Positions 36,014-48,369 of a stretch of 64,000 bases of DNA are shown piece after piece (position 1 is the first letter of the stretch; each line of letters opens with the position of its first letter). Both the position numbers and the translations under genes were made by a program. Source of the stretch: Apium graveolens (taxonomy: Eukaryota; Streptophyta; Magnoliopsida; Apiales; Apiaceae); assembly GCF_009905375.1 (NCBI RefSeq), contig NC_133647.1, positions 45,690,506 to 45,754,505 on the forward strand, written 5' to 3'. The notes below the pieces were generated by a model. It did no database searches, was not told the origin of the DNA, and saw only the letters and a program-made list of their open reading frames with translations.

Positions 36014-39000
36014 AGGATAGGAATGTTGTCTACTTTGCTAGATTCTGTCAGCTTATATATAATATCTGTTGTGCTAATGAACCCCAACCTACCACTGACT
36101 TATTTCCACCCTTTAAACTTGCAAAACGGGCTTTTAATGACTTGGTAAATGCTGACCTTAAGAAAACGGTGGTTAGACCTTTACAGATTCCTCAGTCTTT
36201 AAACAGATCCTGGTAAATGCTGATCCTCAAACTTATAGATCTGTTTATCCTCAACCTACCACCACATCCCAAACACCACAACAACCATCAGAACATACCA
36301 CTCATACATCTATACCTCAATCCTCTATAAGAACACATCTCAAACCTTCACAGATAGCTCAACCTTCATCATCAGCACATACTGTGAAGCCTTCATCTTC
36401 CAATCCCAAGAGGACAAAGACTGTCCCTCAGACACCACAAAAGAGAAGGAGGATTCTTTTGAGAGATGAGTCTGATAGTGAGGAACAGTTTTCTGCATCA
36501 GAACCTGTTGTTAAAGAAGCTGAGAAGGTCCCTTCTCAGAAGGATTCTGGAATTGGGGGATCTAAGCTTCTCAAAAGGCTTAGAAGAATGACTTCTACTG
36601 AACCTCCCAAGAAATCCCCACCTTCAAAAAGATACAAGAAACAGAGAGCTAAACGGCCAGCTTCAGATGATGACGAAGCAGCAGCTAAGGAAGGAGATCA
36701 GGAATCTCTGATCTCAAAAGAACCAAAATTTGTTGAACCTACTGCATCTCCCTCTCCATTGTCCCCACCTCAGGGAGCTGCTACAGACAAGGCAAACACA
36801 CCATCTGTGTCTCCTGTACATGAAACTGTATCTCCTGTAGACCCAGGCACAAGTGCTGAAATTGATATTTACAACCTGGTTGTGCATGAGGTTCTCTACT
36901 TAGAAGCTCCAACAGCAAATAATCCATCAACAACACCTTTTACTGATACTACTCAAACTCCGGAATTATCTACAACACCTTCTCTACATCTAGATGTTGA
37001 TGATCATAATATAGGTGAGCATCAGGATATGGTTGTTGATCAGAACTTGGAAACAGATCAGCACTTAGAGGATGATGCTGAAGCCTCAATTGCTTCTCAT
37101 ACTGCTGTTTTATCAGAAGATGCTGGTTCTGTCAGTTCTGATGCTGCAAATGCTGATACTACTGGTGATGCTGCTATTAATGCAGATGCTAATGAAGCTG
37201 GTCCTTCAGGACATGCACCTCAACAAACTGTTCATAAATCTGAACTAGTTAAGAAGTTTGTTGCAAGAGCAGTAGCAGTACCTTGGAGTGAAATTCCTAG
37301 AGGACAGGAGTGGAATAAGGAATGAAACTCAGTTATCTTTGTTCCATCTGACAAGATTCTTGCTGAACACTTGGCAAAAGCTGATGAAATGTTAATTAAT
37401 TATGATTTCAAGACACAGCTTCGAGTCACTACATTGAGTACTAGACATCTGCAAGGTCTCCATTCAACAACTCATGCAGAGTTACATAAAATTCAGGAAG
37501 AATTGCTAAAGAAAGAAACGGTTAAGAAAATTGAAAAGAAAAAATTCTTCCAACCTACCTTTGACAGAGTTGCTTACATTGAGAAAACCCAAGAGAAGCG
37601 ACAGTCTCAGATTGATGATATTTTGAAAAATCAAGCTTCTCAGCAATCTCAACTTGATGAAATCCAAGCCTCAGTGGAATTGCTTGTCTCTCTTCTCTTA
37701 CCTGCTGATGCCAAAAAGGGGGAGAAAGTAATTAAGTCCAAATGCAAAACTGATCAGACACTGAAGGGGAAGGATGATGAAAAAGATGACCAGGGAAACT
37801 CTGGAATGGGTGGAGGTCATGGTCAAGGTAGAAGTTTCTCATTAAGAAGAGATGAAATTACAAGTCACAGGACAAGTTCTGATGCTGGAAAAAGAATTAC
37901 TTCTGCTACTGGTAAAAGGATAAGTTCTGATGAACTTTTGGATCTTGATGAAGAAATATCAAGACAACTATTTCTAAAAGAAAATCCAGGAATGGACTTT
38001 GAGAGTCTGATGGAAGAAGAAGCTAGACTTAAGTCAGAAAAAGTCAAATCTAAATCGGAAGCTTCTGTTGGTAAAAAGAAACTTCCAAAGGCCAAAGGCA
38101 TTGTGATAAAAGAAAGAACAAATCCTGAAGCAACCAAGGCTAAATCACAGTTGCAGATAGATCCAAGGTCCAAGGGCAAAGAGAAAGTTGGTGAACCTAT
38201 CAAGGTTTATGTGCCTCCTGTGGTTGAAAAAATTATTGTTGAAGATGCCGATCTTGCTCTGACTTTAAGAAAAATTTCTAAGACAACCTCTGACATGGCT
38301 CAAGTTGTTCAGAGTAAAGATATAGTTAGTTCTGATATCTCAAAGAAGCAAGTAACCTCTGACATAGCTCAAGTTAACTTGATATCAGAAGATAAATTAA
38401 AGGAAACCTCTGACATTGCTCATGTTAAACCTTCAAAGATGCTCCTACCAGGATTCACCAAAGCCAAACAGACTCAACCTTTGAAGACTGATGTAAGTGG
38501 TTTTGAAGCAAGAGTGGTTACTGGAAAATAAGCAAGAGATAAATCTGGATTGGGTAGTGCTGATGAAAGAAGAATATAGAACACAACCAATGATCCAACT
38601 TCCTTAAGTGAACCAGGTATTGGAGCAACTCCTGAAAGATTGAATCAACTAGAATCTGTACAGATGGTTTACCATACCTACTTGAAAGAACACATCTTGT
38701 TGTACTTCATGACAGATGGTAGGGTTTATCATATAAGGGAAAATGCCATTCCACTAAAGTATTTTGAAAAATTGGAACATGTATTATTCTTACTTCAAGT
38801 GAATGACAAAATAACAGAAAGTGTTGTAAACTATTTGAAGAGTCAAATTCAAAAATAGAAAAGGCTCTATTCTGTAAAGTCTGACATCACATATCTTCCA
38901 AAGTACAGAGATCACAAGGGTGATATTGTTGAGATGAAGCCTAACTCTGCTAAGAATATAACTACCTTTCTGGGTTACAAGGCTGTGGAATTCAATCTTG

Positions 39001-39212
39001 AGTCTGACAAGGCGTATTTGATCAGACTCGATCAGGACATAAAGAAAGCTAAAATTAATGATCTCAGGGCTGCAATCTTTCAAACTGGTGAAGATTCTGC
39101 AGAAATTAAAGATGCTAAAAGGAGGATGATTGATGAACTCAGATATGCTGAGAGATGTTTATTGAAGAATTATCTCATAACAACTCCTGACATCAGAGAG
39201 ATCAAAAAGTGA
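36014..39212 (+). pseudogene. S1 ORF3, middle and C-terminal part
   Basis: Continues S1 ORF3 in phase after G1 to TGA at about 39210-39212. A frameshift lies near 36200. In-frame stops are at 37323-37325 (TGA), 38529-38531 (TAA), about 38577 (TAG) and 38856-38858 (TAG). The middle is a basic, Ser/Pro-rich linker with a KRRRILLRDESDSEEQ stretch and AAGTTCTGAT words that encode Ser-Asp (37130-37160, 37870-37935, 38325-38345). A Gln-rich coiled-coil-like segment is at about 37560-37700, directly followed by AAAAAGGGGGAGA (37713-37725). The C-terminus (VYHIRENAIPLKYFEKLEHVL) looks like a divergent version of the S2/S4 C-terminal domain. I see no membrane segment. Confidence 0.75.
37713..37728 (+). 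other. Internal polypurine-tract-like site in S1 ORF3
   Basis: AAAAAGGGGGAGAAAG after the coiled coil, encoding Lys-Lys-Gly-Glu, at the same relative place as in S2 and S4 ORF3. Confidence 0.5.
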
Positions 39213-39404
39213 AGCCAAGTCAAGATCTATAATTGCTCAAATTCTGATATGTATACAGACTGAAGTTGTTATCAGAAGTTAAAGTTGGTAAAGCTTTAAG
39301 GACTATAAGTTGTAGTTATCTAGTCAAATTCTCATGCATTTGTACTTAATGTTTTTGACATCATCAAATATCTGTTAAATTTGTATATTATGCTAATTTA
39401 CACG
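39213..39404 (+). other. S1 spacer between ORF3 and PPT
   Basis: AT-rich, no ORF; contains AATTCTGATATG and ATCAGAAGTT words of the S1 motif family. Confidence 0.5.
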
Positions 39405-39415
39405 TTAGGGGAGAT
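39405..39415 (+). other. S1 polypurine tract
   Basis: TTAGGGGAGAT directly before the 3' LTR. Confidence 0.85.
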
Positions 39416-40026
39416 TGTTAGATATATTTGATAATGTCATGTCTAATATGATTTATGTTTAGTTTTCAGATCTTACTTAAACAGGATAAATCAGTACTTA
39501 ACTGAAATCAGCACTTATACTGAAGTCAGAACTTAAGTCATCAGTACTTAAGGTTCAGGAGATATTTATCAGAAGATAATATCAGGACTTAAAGGAAACG
39601 TTCAGATAAGGAAGGCGGCTGATTGAAAGGAAAAGAAGATCAAGACAAACGTAAGAAGAGATATGCATGAAGAAGGAATTCTATGAAAAATAGAATACTT
39701 GGAAGAAAAGATATTTGATTGATATATTTTAGGAAGCAGAATTATATTCCATATCAATTAACGATTATCTTGTAACTGTGTAGTATATAAACACAGACAT
39801 AGGGTTTACACTATAAGTGTTATCATTATCGAGAAGATTATTCATTGTAACCCTAGCAGCTCTCGTGATATATGTTTATCACTGAGAGAGGACAGTTCCA
39901 TACTGTAACAGAGTTTATTGTTTTAAATAAAGTTTGTTTTCTATTACTTGTGTTATTAGATTTTGATTTGATTGTGCTATACACTGTATTCACCCCCCCC
40001 CCCTCTACAGTGTGTGTGACCTAACA
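39416..40026 (+). repeat. S1 3' LTR (611 bp)
   Basis: TGTTAGATAT...TGACCTAACA. It contains an ATCAGNACTT cluster (39488-39590), a TATA box (TATATAAACAC about 39783) and a C10 run near 39993. The 5' partner is outside the window. Confidence 0.9.
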
Positions 40027-41451
40027 TATGGGTTAGTAAAGAAGCCAAAAAAATCAGCCATTCATCACTCTCAAATCAGGTAAATATCTGTGAATGAAAT
40101 GAGCATGAAGAATCTGGAAAGAGGACAACCATCCTGCATCAAATCTCCAAAGGCTAAGCTAATTTTAAAGCCAAGGGTGAACTATCCAAAATCTTCACTA
40201 AAGAACCCCTTGGACACAGTGTATGAGACACCAAAGCCTGATGAAAAGAAGCTGTTGGCCAGGTCCATAGCATTCTACAAGGATCCGGCTGATTCAGCAT
40301 TGAAAAGAAGAATTGCTAAAGTTTTCAGGAATGGTAAAGAAATTTGTGTGGTGGCTGGACAAGGCAAGATTGAAGCAAAAAAAGAAGCAAGCTGCTCTAG
40401 ATGCTAAAAAGGTCAAACAAAAGAAGGAGCAAGTTGCTATCTTGGCTAAGCTACAAGCTGTGAAACCTACACAACAAGTTTCTGCACAACCATCTCAAAC
40501 AGTTAAATCTCAAGATCAAGTAATGCAAAATGAACCTTCACAGACAAAGAAGCCAAGGTACAAGCAAATAATAAAGAGAAAGCTGGACTTCAGTGATGAG
40601 GAGATGGAAGGGTACTTTCCCAAAGAATCTATTTCTACAACAACTCAAACATCCATGCCCTCTGTGGCACATGGAGATTTCAAGATAGATCCATCCAAGA
40701 ACTTTCATGGTGAACCTATCATTTCAAAGGATGAGCCAATAGACTGGGATAGTCTACCAATACCTGAACTCAATCTACCTCAATTCATGAAGCCAAAGAA
40801 GACAAAGACAAGAGCAGTCAAGAAAGTGAAGCGATCAACTCTCAGATCCAAATCTCTAATCAAAGCTCAAACCAAAGTCAACAAGGGAGACATCATGTAC
40901 ATCTGTGACATCAAGGAATTCTCAGACTTAAACCTCTATCTAGATGAACTGGAAGAAGTTAGAGGGATTGATGCTTACAGGAATCTGCCTGAAAGGTTAT
41001 ATTCAAGTACAAGGGAGGAAAGGAGATATAGTGGCCACTTTACAGGATCCTTCAAGAAAGCCAATCTGTGCTGATAAAGGTTTATTCATCCTTCAAGAAG
41101 AACTTTGGATTCAATGTGACAGCTAGAAGACTTATTCTAAAGAAGATTGAAGAACTGAGGAGTATTAGAGCTAAAGATGCACTCCCAAAGACTCTAACTA
41201 TTCCTTATACAGGGAGTAGAGTGCATCTAAGGCCATACTGGCTGATGGAATTTATGGATGACAAAGGAGTTAGAAGATTCTTCAGATTAGAAGACAAATT
41301 GAGCATCCCTAGCAATGAGACTCTTTTGGAAATGCAAGAAATGCTAAATCTCTCAGAATCTGATGAACTGGAATTCCACAGATAGCTCCAAAATCAGATA
41401 GAAGAAAACAACAAAAAGCTTGGAAAGAGATCCTGATCTTCAAGGAAATAG
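40027..41451 (+). pseudogene. S3 ORF3, C-terminal part
   Basis: Homologous to S4 ORF3 from 59095 to its end. Frame changes near 40380 (short deletion in an A-rich stretch) and 41000 (one base missing). In-frame stops are about 41020 (TAG), 41383-41385 (TAG, Gln codon in S4) and about 41434 (TGA); the natural end is TAG 41449-41451. The conserved C-terminal domain is seen: ICDIKEFSDLNLYLDELEEV, VLIKVYSSFKKNFGFNVTAR, LRPYWLMEFMDDKGVRRFFR. Nonfunctional. Confidence 0.8.
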
Positions 41452-41628
41452 ATTAATCTGCTCAGGCTAGAGGAGCACCTTGAAAATGACTGTGAGCAAA
41501 TTTTTGTACATTTTGTTAACTGAAGCACTTTATAGTTTTATCTACTTCCATTTAAATTTATATTTTTAGGATGTTTTGTTATCATCAAGTTTCTCTTAAT
41601 TTATGGCTACAATTCTAGTAGACATACA

Positions 41629-41639
41629 TTGGGGGAGAT
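41629..41639 (+). other. S3 polypurine tract
   Basis: TTGGGGGAGAT immediately before the LTR, identical to S4. Confidence 0.85.
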
Positions 41640-42274
41640 TGTTGTGAATATGTTGTGAACTTGATGATTTCATTAGCAAAACATCTTAGTAGATTTAACT
41701 TGGTGAAAAATATAGCACTCGACGGATAAGGAATATAGTCCCGACGGATGACTCAATATAGTCCCGACGGATGATGATTTATTATCCATCGAGTGAGTAG
41801 CTTATGTAACAATAAGTCATGTAGCACATTTCTGCAAACACCTTTGTTTAGATTCTATAGTAGCATATAAGTCATATTGACTTTAATTAGATATGCAGAA
41901 TAGGTTGATTAATTGTACATAGATGATGTCTTGTAATTCTGCATAAATGAAATGAAGTCAAGTGCCAAAAAGCTACTCGACGGATGATCAACAATGCTAC
42001 TCGACGGATGATCAACAAAGCAACCCGACGGATGATCATGTACCCGACGGATAATCAATTTAAACATCTGTTGACAGTGACAACACAGTAACATACGTCG
42101 AGTGTATGCAAGAGGAATGTGGAAGCCTATTCAATTGGGTTTTTGAGAATAAAGAAGCATTACCATTTCCATGCTATTATGATGATATTCAAAGATGCTA
42201 GAATAGAGTAATGAAGCAGAAAAGTATTAGACTTGATAGGTTTTGTTTTATTATCTTGTCTTATTACTGTGTAA

Positions 42275-42297
42275 TCTTGGTGATATATAAACCAAGA
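42275..42297 (+). promoter_or_regulatory. TATA box inside an inverted repeat (S3 LTR)
   Basis: TCTTGGT, then GATATATAA, then ACCAAGA: same structure as in S2 and S4. Confidence 0.65.
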
Positions 42298-42456
42298 GTA
42301 GCAATTAGAACAACAAGAAGACTAAGCAAGTAAATTCTCAGTGAAACATTTGTAAGCTGTATTCTTAGCATTTCTCTGTAAGTTTAGTTATTCTCATTTG
42401 TAAGCAGTTGTGAGCTACTCAAGCTTCACAGAGTTCTCTCGAGATATTTATATATC

Positions 42457-42484
42457 TCTGGTGGATACTTTCTAATCCACCAGA
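42457..42484 (+). other. LTR hairpin, arms TCTGGTGGAT / ATCCACCAGA (S3 LTR)
   Basis: Perfect 10-bp arms around an 8-nt loop (ACTTTCTA). Confidence 0.8.
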
Positions 42485-42673
42485 TAGTTTTAAAGACTTG
42501 TGTTTTTATTACTTTGTGTTTTGATTTTTATTTAACTTATTATTCCGCACTTTGCAAGTCAAAACACTGTCATATATATCTTAAGTTAGAACATTTTTAT
42601 ATTTCTGAAAAAGGTTCAAGAATTCCATTCAACCCCCCTTCTGTAATTCTTGTTACATTGTTAGGGACTAACA

Positions 42674-44918
42674 GTTAGACATCACATGTATGTATCAATA
42701 CTAATTCTCATCTAATTCTACACATTACGAGCTTCTAACTACCCTTTGTTTCACCTAAATCCGACGTACGGATTGAAAGTTATGATAAAACCGTCAAACA
42801 ATGCACATACAATCATATTATACAGCAATCAGATCACATATAACACGTAGCACGTAAGATATTAATCAAAATAATTTTTCAAAGAAGATTCAGAGTCCGA
42901 ATGATTTTCCAAGTATTTAATACAAATTTTTAAATATTTTTCGGAATTAAAAGGGGTCTCTGAATCATTTTATAATTAAATAAAAGGGTTCGAACACCCG
43001 AATATGACTTTAAAATGATTTAATAATAATTATCGAGATTTGAAAATAATTTTAAATAATATTTGAAAGCTCGAAACTATTTTTTAAAATTTTTAAATCC
43101 AAATAAATAATTAAATCTACTTGAATAATTAATTAAAATTAATTAATAACAAATTAAATTAATTAATTAATTAATATTTAAATTAATTGACTAATTAAAT
43201 AATTAATTATCAACTAAAATTAATTAATTAATTAAGATTTATTTTAGAATTAAAAATAATTTTTAGAAATAAATAATAAATTTTGGAATTTTTAAAATAA
43301 TTAAAAAAAATTCTGAAGAAAATTTTAAACATCAATATCGTTTTTATAAATTTTATAAACAGAATCTAAAATTTGCAAAATATTGAAAGTTTAGTGACTG
43401 AATTGCAAAAACAAGTTTTGAGATTTGATTTTGGAAAAATTTGGATCAAAACCGGGTCAAGCCCCGGGTCTAAATTGACCTGATCGGGTTACCTAATAGT
43501 TGAAGAACTCGCCAGAAAAACAGAATCCCGCGAGTCTAATTCGAGCAAATCCTGCATCGTTTTGGTTTAAATCTTTGCTGCAACAGATTCCTGAACATGA
43601 TAGCAACCCAAGGGTATGATTTGTTTGTGTTTATAACCCCGTAGTTGAGTTTTCCGGTGAAACGCCCTTAAAACCGGCAAGCTTCAAGGTTTTTCCGGCA
43701 AGTCGATACAAGCAGCCAACACAACAATCAAACACATGAATTGGTTCATTTTAGGACGCTCTATAAGTTGGTATTAATCACTCATACCCAGAATTAACAG
43801 AAATGAAATCCCCAAATCGAATTAAGAACATTCAAATAATTAAAAACCCTAATTTTACAATTTCAAGATTCAAACGACAATTTCTATATGTTATTAAACT
43901 CCAAATTCAACATATAATATACCAAAATGATCAGGACAATATTATCTATATAATTCAAGCATCAAATCATATAAACAACATCAACATAAAAAATTCCTCT
44001 TTTAATTACTAATTAATTCAAATTAAAATAAATTAATAAGGAAATCACCTTGATTTCTGCACTGAAATGGATGATTGATTCTGAAAGAACTTTTCAAGAG
44101 TTTCGATTCGGTATATAGCACGTTCGATTCTGAATTCGATAACGCCTTCGTTTGTGAGTTTGATTTTCAAGAACGCGATAATTAATTAGGGTTTTCTCTG
44201 TATTTTATCGGTTTTTACTGGTTGATTATGATTATACGAATAAAATGAAATAAGAAAAGGGCTATTTATATTTATAGAATATTAATACATGTTGGATCGT
44301 ATTGGATCAAAAAATAAGTTGCTTAGCCGTTAAGTAACTACGAAAATGATCCGATTTGATACCCGTATTGGATAATTATCCAAACTGGGCTTCTTATAAA
44401 ATACTTTATATGAAAATAATGTAATAATATCCCATCTTTCGAGAATACAGATTTTATTGATCGATCGAAATGATTATCGTATCGAAAGTCTTGCGTCGGG
44501 ACGCGTAAGGGTCAAATCGTAATCCGGATTGAAAAAGTTAAAACACGAAAAATGTCCGGAATTATCAGATTAGGTTAAGAAGGAGTTTTCCAAAGAGTTT
44601 CGGGTTGTAAAAACGTAAAAACGGTTGAAGTTGGACGATTCCCGGCTTTATAAAATAGTTTTATAATTATTCTGAAAATAATTAATAATTTCATAAATCA
44701 TTTTAAAATCATTTAACAATCCAAAAATTACCAGAAAAATATTACAATTGTCTATATTTTATTCTAAACATAAATAAATTAAAATACTTATATCTGATCA
44801 CATATAAACATCTAAATATTAATATCAATGATCAGATAATTCACCAAAATTCACATAATAATCACACAATTATCATTTATTGATAAAAATAATTATACAC
44901 TATGTCCCGGATATTACA
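42674..44918 (-). repeat. G2 3' LTR, at least 2.24 kb, left end not defined
   Basis: On the minus strand it starts TGTAATATCC right after the PPT. No TG is found at its junction with S3 (sequence after S3 is GTTAG), so S3 probably inserted inside this LTR. Very AT-rich (43000-43400 is mostly AATTAATT). A minus-strand TATAAATA lies near 44265. No ORF of note. Confidence 0.7.
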
Positions 44919-44938
44919 TCCTTGCCTCCTTAAAAGGA
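44919..44938 (-). other. G2 polypurine tract
   Basis: The minus strand reads TTTTAAGGAGGCAAGGA just before the LTR. Confidence 0.7.
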
Positions 44939-44954
44939 TTATGTCCTCAAAATC

Positions 44955-46400
44955 TCCTAAGTAAACACATGAGGGTACTTTTCTCGCATATCACTTTCTA
45001 ACTCTCAGGTTGACTCTTCAACCTTTGGGTTTCTCCACAACACTCTTACAAAATTTACAACTTTATTTCTCAGTACCATTACTCTCTTTTCTAGAATCTC
45101 TATTGGATTCTCTACATACGATAAATCTGCCTGAAGTTCTATCGGCCCATACTCGATTACATGCCTAGAATCTAGATTATACTTCTTAAGCATCGATACA
45201 TGAAATATGTTGTGAATGTGCTCCATGTGCGGGGGTAACGCTAATTCGTATGCTACCTTGCCGACACGTTTCAAAATTTTAAAAGGTCTAACGTATCTAG
45301 GACTTAGCTTTCCTTTCTTTCCAAATCTCGTCAATCCTTTCCATAGTGATACTTTTAATAATACTAAATCTCCTTCTTTGAATTTCATATTCTTTCTGGA
45401 TTGATCTGCATACTTTTTTTTATGATCTTGTGCTGCTATTAACCTTTTCTGGATGACTTCCACAACTTCTTTTGTCTGTTGCACCAACTCGGGTCCAAGT
45501 ATCTTACGTTCTCCGAATTCTTCCCAATATAGCGGTGATAGACATTTGCGTCCATAAAGAGCTTCATAGGGAGACATTCCGATACTGGCATGATAAATGT
45601 TATTGTAAGCAAATTCCACTAATGGCAAATGCTCCTCCCAATTTCCTTTGAAATTAATAGCATAAAGATGTAACATATCTTCAATAGTCTGAATTGTTCT
45701 TTCACTTTGGCCGTCAGTCTGTAGATGATAAGCTGTACTCATATTTAATTTAGTTCCCAAACATTCTTGAAAACTTTTCCAAAACTTGAATTGAATCATG
45801 GATCTCGATCTGATACAATAGACACAGGGACTCCGTGACGGACTACTATCTCCTTCAAATACATGTGAACCAACTTATCCAGTTAAAATCTTTCATTGAT
45901 AGGCAATAAATGAGCTGATATGGTTAGTCTGTCCACTATAACCCAAATGGCATCGTGTTTTGCTTCATCCTTGGTAAGCCGACTATGAAGTCCATATCAA
46001 TGTGCTCCCAATTCCACTCTGGAATCTCCATCGGTTGTAATAATCCACTTGGTCTCTGGTGCTTCGCTTTAACTCTTTGACATGTATAACATTTGCTAAC
46101 CCATTCCGCAATTTCTCTTTTCATGTCTGACCACCAATAATTCTCTTTCAAATCTCTGTACATCTTGGTACTTCCCGGATGGATTGAATACTTTGAGTTT
46201 TGAGCTTCTTGTAGAATTTCATTCTTCAACTTTGCCACTAGAGGAATCCAAATTCTGGAAGAAAATCTGAGAATACCTTGATCGTCTTTATGAGTGCATA
46301 AATCTTCTCCAACCAAATGATTGATATCCTGATCCACTATTTGCTCTTCACATTTCTTTATCTTTTCTAGCAATTCTGGTTGAAAAGTCATGCTATACAT
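44955..46400 (-). pseudogene. pol: G2 integrase and chromodomain
   Basis: Two frames. 46400-45936 holds the HHCC module (IHPGSTKMYRDL, CYTCQRVKAKHQRP) and the first catalytic D (DMDFIVGLP). 45799-45005 holds [14 protein letters not shown], the GPY-like region (KLSPRYVRPFKILKRVGKVA) and a chromodomain cut at TGA 45007-45005, where G1 has Trp. Reading through, the normal end appears about 50 bases later. The second catalytic Asp region (45800-45935) is scrambled by stops. Confidence 0.85.
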
Positions 46401-46436
46401 ATTTGCTTCATTAGGCTTACAAATCCTGACTTTTAA

Positions 46437-47616
46437 TTACAACCGCTGAAATTCCGTATATAGCTTTTCAGGTACTGTTAATACGTTCAGTCTTTCCTTT
46501 CTACTCAACGCATCTTCCACCATATTTGCTTTTCCTGGGTGATAGTTAATTGTGCAATCATAGTCTTTGATCAGCTCCAACCATCTCCTTTTATGGTCCG
46601 TATAGATCTCGCATTTTTCTCCATATAGATAATGTCTCCAAATCTTCAAGGCAAACACTATTACCGCGTTCCAAATCATGAGTAGTATACTTTTGCTCAT
46701 GTGGTTTCAGTTCTCTAGATGCATATGCAATAAATTTATCATGCTGCATCAAAACAAAACCTAATCCTTCATGAGAAGCATCACTATAGATTACGAAATT
46801 TTCTTGATCATCTGGAAGTGACAAAACAGGTGTCGTGATTAGTCTCTTCTTCAATTCCTGGAAACTTTCTTCACACTTCTCGTTCCATGTAAACTTCTCA
46901 CTTTTCCTAGTAAGCTTCGTTAAAGGTATCGCAATCTTTGAGAAATATTGAACGAATCTTCGATAATATCCTGCTAATCCCAAGAAACTTCTCACTTCTG
47001 TTGGTGTTTTTGGCCTTTCCCAATTCGTAACAGCTTCAATCTTCGCTGGATCCACCTTGATCCCTTCATTACTTACGACGTGTCTTAAGAATTGAATTTC
47101 TTGTAACCAAACCTCACACTTTGAAAACTTGGCATACAATTTCTTCTTTCTTAAAATTTCCAAAGATATACTTAGGTGCTCCGCATGATCTTCTGCTAAC
47201 TTTGAGTAGATCAAAATATCATCAATAAACATAATTACAAATTTGTCCAAATATTCCTTAAAAATCCTGTTCATCAAGTCCATAAATGTTGTCGGAGCAT
47301 TGGTTAATCCAAAAGACATTACTAAGAATTCATAATGACCGTACCTTGTTCTGAAAGCTGTCTTTGGTATATCTTCAGATTTAACCTTCAACTGGTGATA
47401 TCCGGATCTCATATCAATCATAGAGAAATATTTGGCTCCTTTCAGTTGATCGAATAAATCATCGATTCGAGATAATGGATACTTATTCTTGATAGTAAGC
47501 TTATTCAGTTCTCGATTGTCGATGCATAACCTCATGCTTCCGTCCTTCTTCTTAACAAATAGTACCGGTGCACCCCATGGGGATACATTGGGTCGAATCA
47601 CTCCTTTTTCTAACAA
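46437..47616 (-). pseudogene. pol: G2 reverse transcriptase and RNase H
   Basis: The reverse transcriptase frame 47616-46591 has [20 protein letters not shown] (Asp-Asn where G1 has Asp-Tyr), [12 protein letters not shown] and [11 protein letters not shown]. RNase H continues in another frame (46700-46437). About 15 codons between YTDHK and [10 protein letters not shown] are missing in phase compared with G1. Ends near [13 protein letters not shown]. Confidence 0.85.
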
Positions 47617-47619
47617 TTC

Positions 47620-48250
47620 TTACAATTGCTTTTCCAATTCCTTCATTTCCACTGGCACCATTCTGTACGAGGCCTTGGATACTTGTTCTATTCCAGGTGC
47701 TAAGTCGATTGCAAATTCGATTTTTCTATCTGGAGGAAGTCCTGGTAACTCGTCTGGAAACACGTCTAGAAATTCATTTACCACAGGAATGTCTTCCAGT
47801 TTTGCTGGCTCCTGACTTCCATCTATTACATAAGCAATGAAATGCTCGCATCCTTGTCGTAGTAACTTCTTAGCTTGAATCATCGTCAAGAACTTCTTCA
47901 CTTGCATCTGACCTCTAAACGTCACCACTTGCTCATCTGGCGTCTTCAATATTACTTTCTTATTACGATAGTCTATCTGAGCATCGTGCTTAGATAGTCA
48001 GTCCATTCCTAAAATAACGTTAAAGTTCCCTAACTTAAATGGTATAAAGTCATCATCAAACTTATTACCAGAATTCTCAATCTCACAACCCTTACACACT
48101 TGGTTAACCGATACACGCTCCTGATTTGCTAATTCTACCGTCATAATTTCACTTAGCAATTCAATTGGACAATTCAACTTATTAAGAAAATCTTGAGAAA
48201 TAAATGATCAAGTTACTTCCGAATCTACTAGCACTTTAGCACATAAAGAA
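47620..48250 (-). pseudogene. pol: G2 protease remnant and protease-RT linker
   Basis: At 48190-48230 the active site DSG-A-T has become DSEVT followed by a stop, so the catalytic Gly is lost. Frame 47949-47620 continues through the linker (LPGLPPDRKIEFAIDLAPGI) into RT. Confidence 0.75.
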
Positions 48251-48369
48251 TTCACAGTAAGCGTACCTGCCACAACATTAGTGTCCATGTTAGCATCTTT
48301 CACAGACATATCATAAACTCTAGCTCTGGGAGGTTCATTCACTGTTGGAAGGGCTCACATGATCCTCAG

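Larger units (their letters stand above)
1..40026 (+). mobile_element. S1: Sirevirus-like Ty1/copia element, 5' end outside window, interrupted by S2 and G1
   Basis: Host element made of three segments in one orientation: 1-2630, 15881-22828 (containing an assembly gap and duplication) and 36009-40026. Order seen: gag C-terminal part, protease-integrase, [S2], reverse transcriptase-RNase H, spacer with a small ORF, ORF3 start, [G1], ORF3 remainder, polypurine tract, 611-bp 3' LTR. Reading frames continue exactly across both insertions when one 5-bp target duplication is removed, which shows that the three segments were contiguous. S1 is distinct from S2-S4: its LTR is shorter, its ORF3 is divergent and its dispersed motif is AAGTNCTGAT. 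The 5' LTR and N-terminal gag lie before base 1. Its 3' end abuts S3 ORF3 at 40027, so S1 is inferred to be inserted in S3. Confidence 0.9.
40027..42673 (+). mobile_element. S3: 3' end of a Sirevirus-like element of the S4 family, split by S1
   Basis: Consists of the ORF3 C-terminus (40027-41451), PPT and a 1034-bp 3' LTR ending at 42673. It begins abruptly at the S1 LTR end, within a region homologous to S4 ORF3 at about 59095, so the rest of S3 is expected upstream of S1, outside the window. Its LTR carries YCGACGGAT words like S4 but is clearly diverged from the S4 LTR. Confidence 0.85.
41640..42673 (+). repeat. S3 3' LTR (1034 bp)
   Basis: TGTTGTGAATATG...GGGACTAACA. CGACGGAT words at 41715-41830 and 41975-42105, TATA inverted repeat at 42275-42297, hairpin at 42457-42484. 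Confidence 0.9.

Noticed and set aside
43803..44012. 69-codon plus-strand ORF
   Set aside because: Asn/Ile-rich translation of AT-rich LTR sequence, no support.
42674..44918. Host intergenic DNA or host gene between S3 and G2
   Set aside because: Continuous with the G2 LTR start at 44918 and ending at S3; low-complexity AT-rich LTR sequence explains it better, though the left end is unproven.
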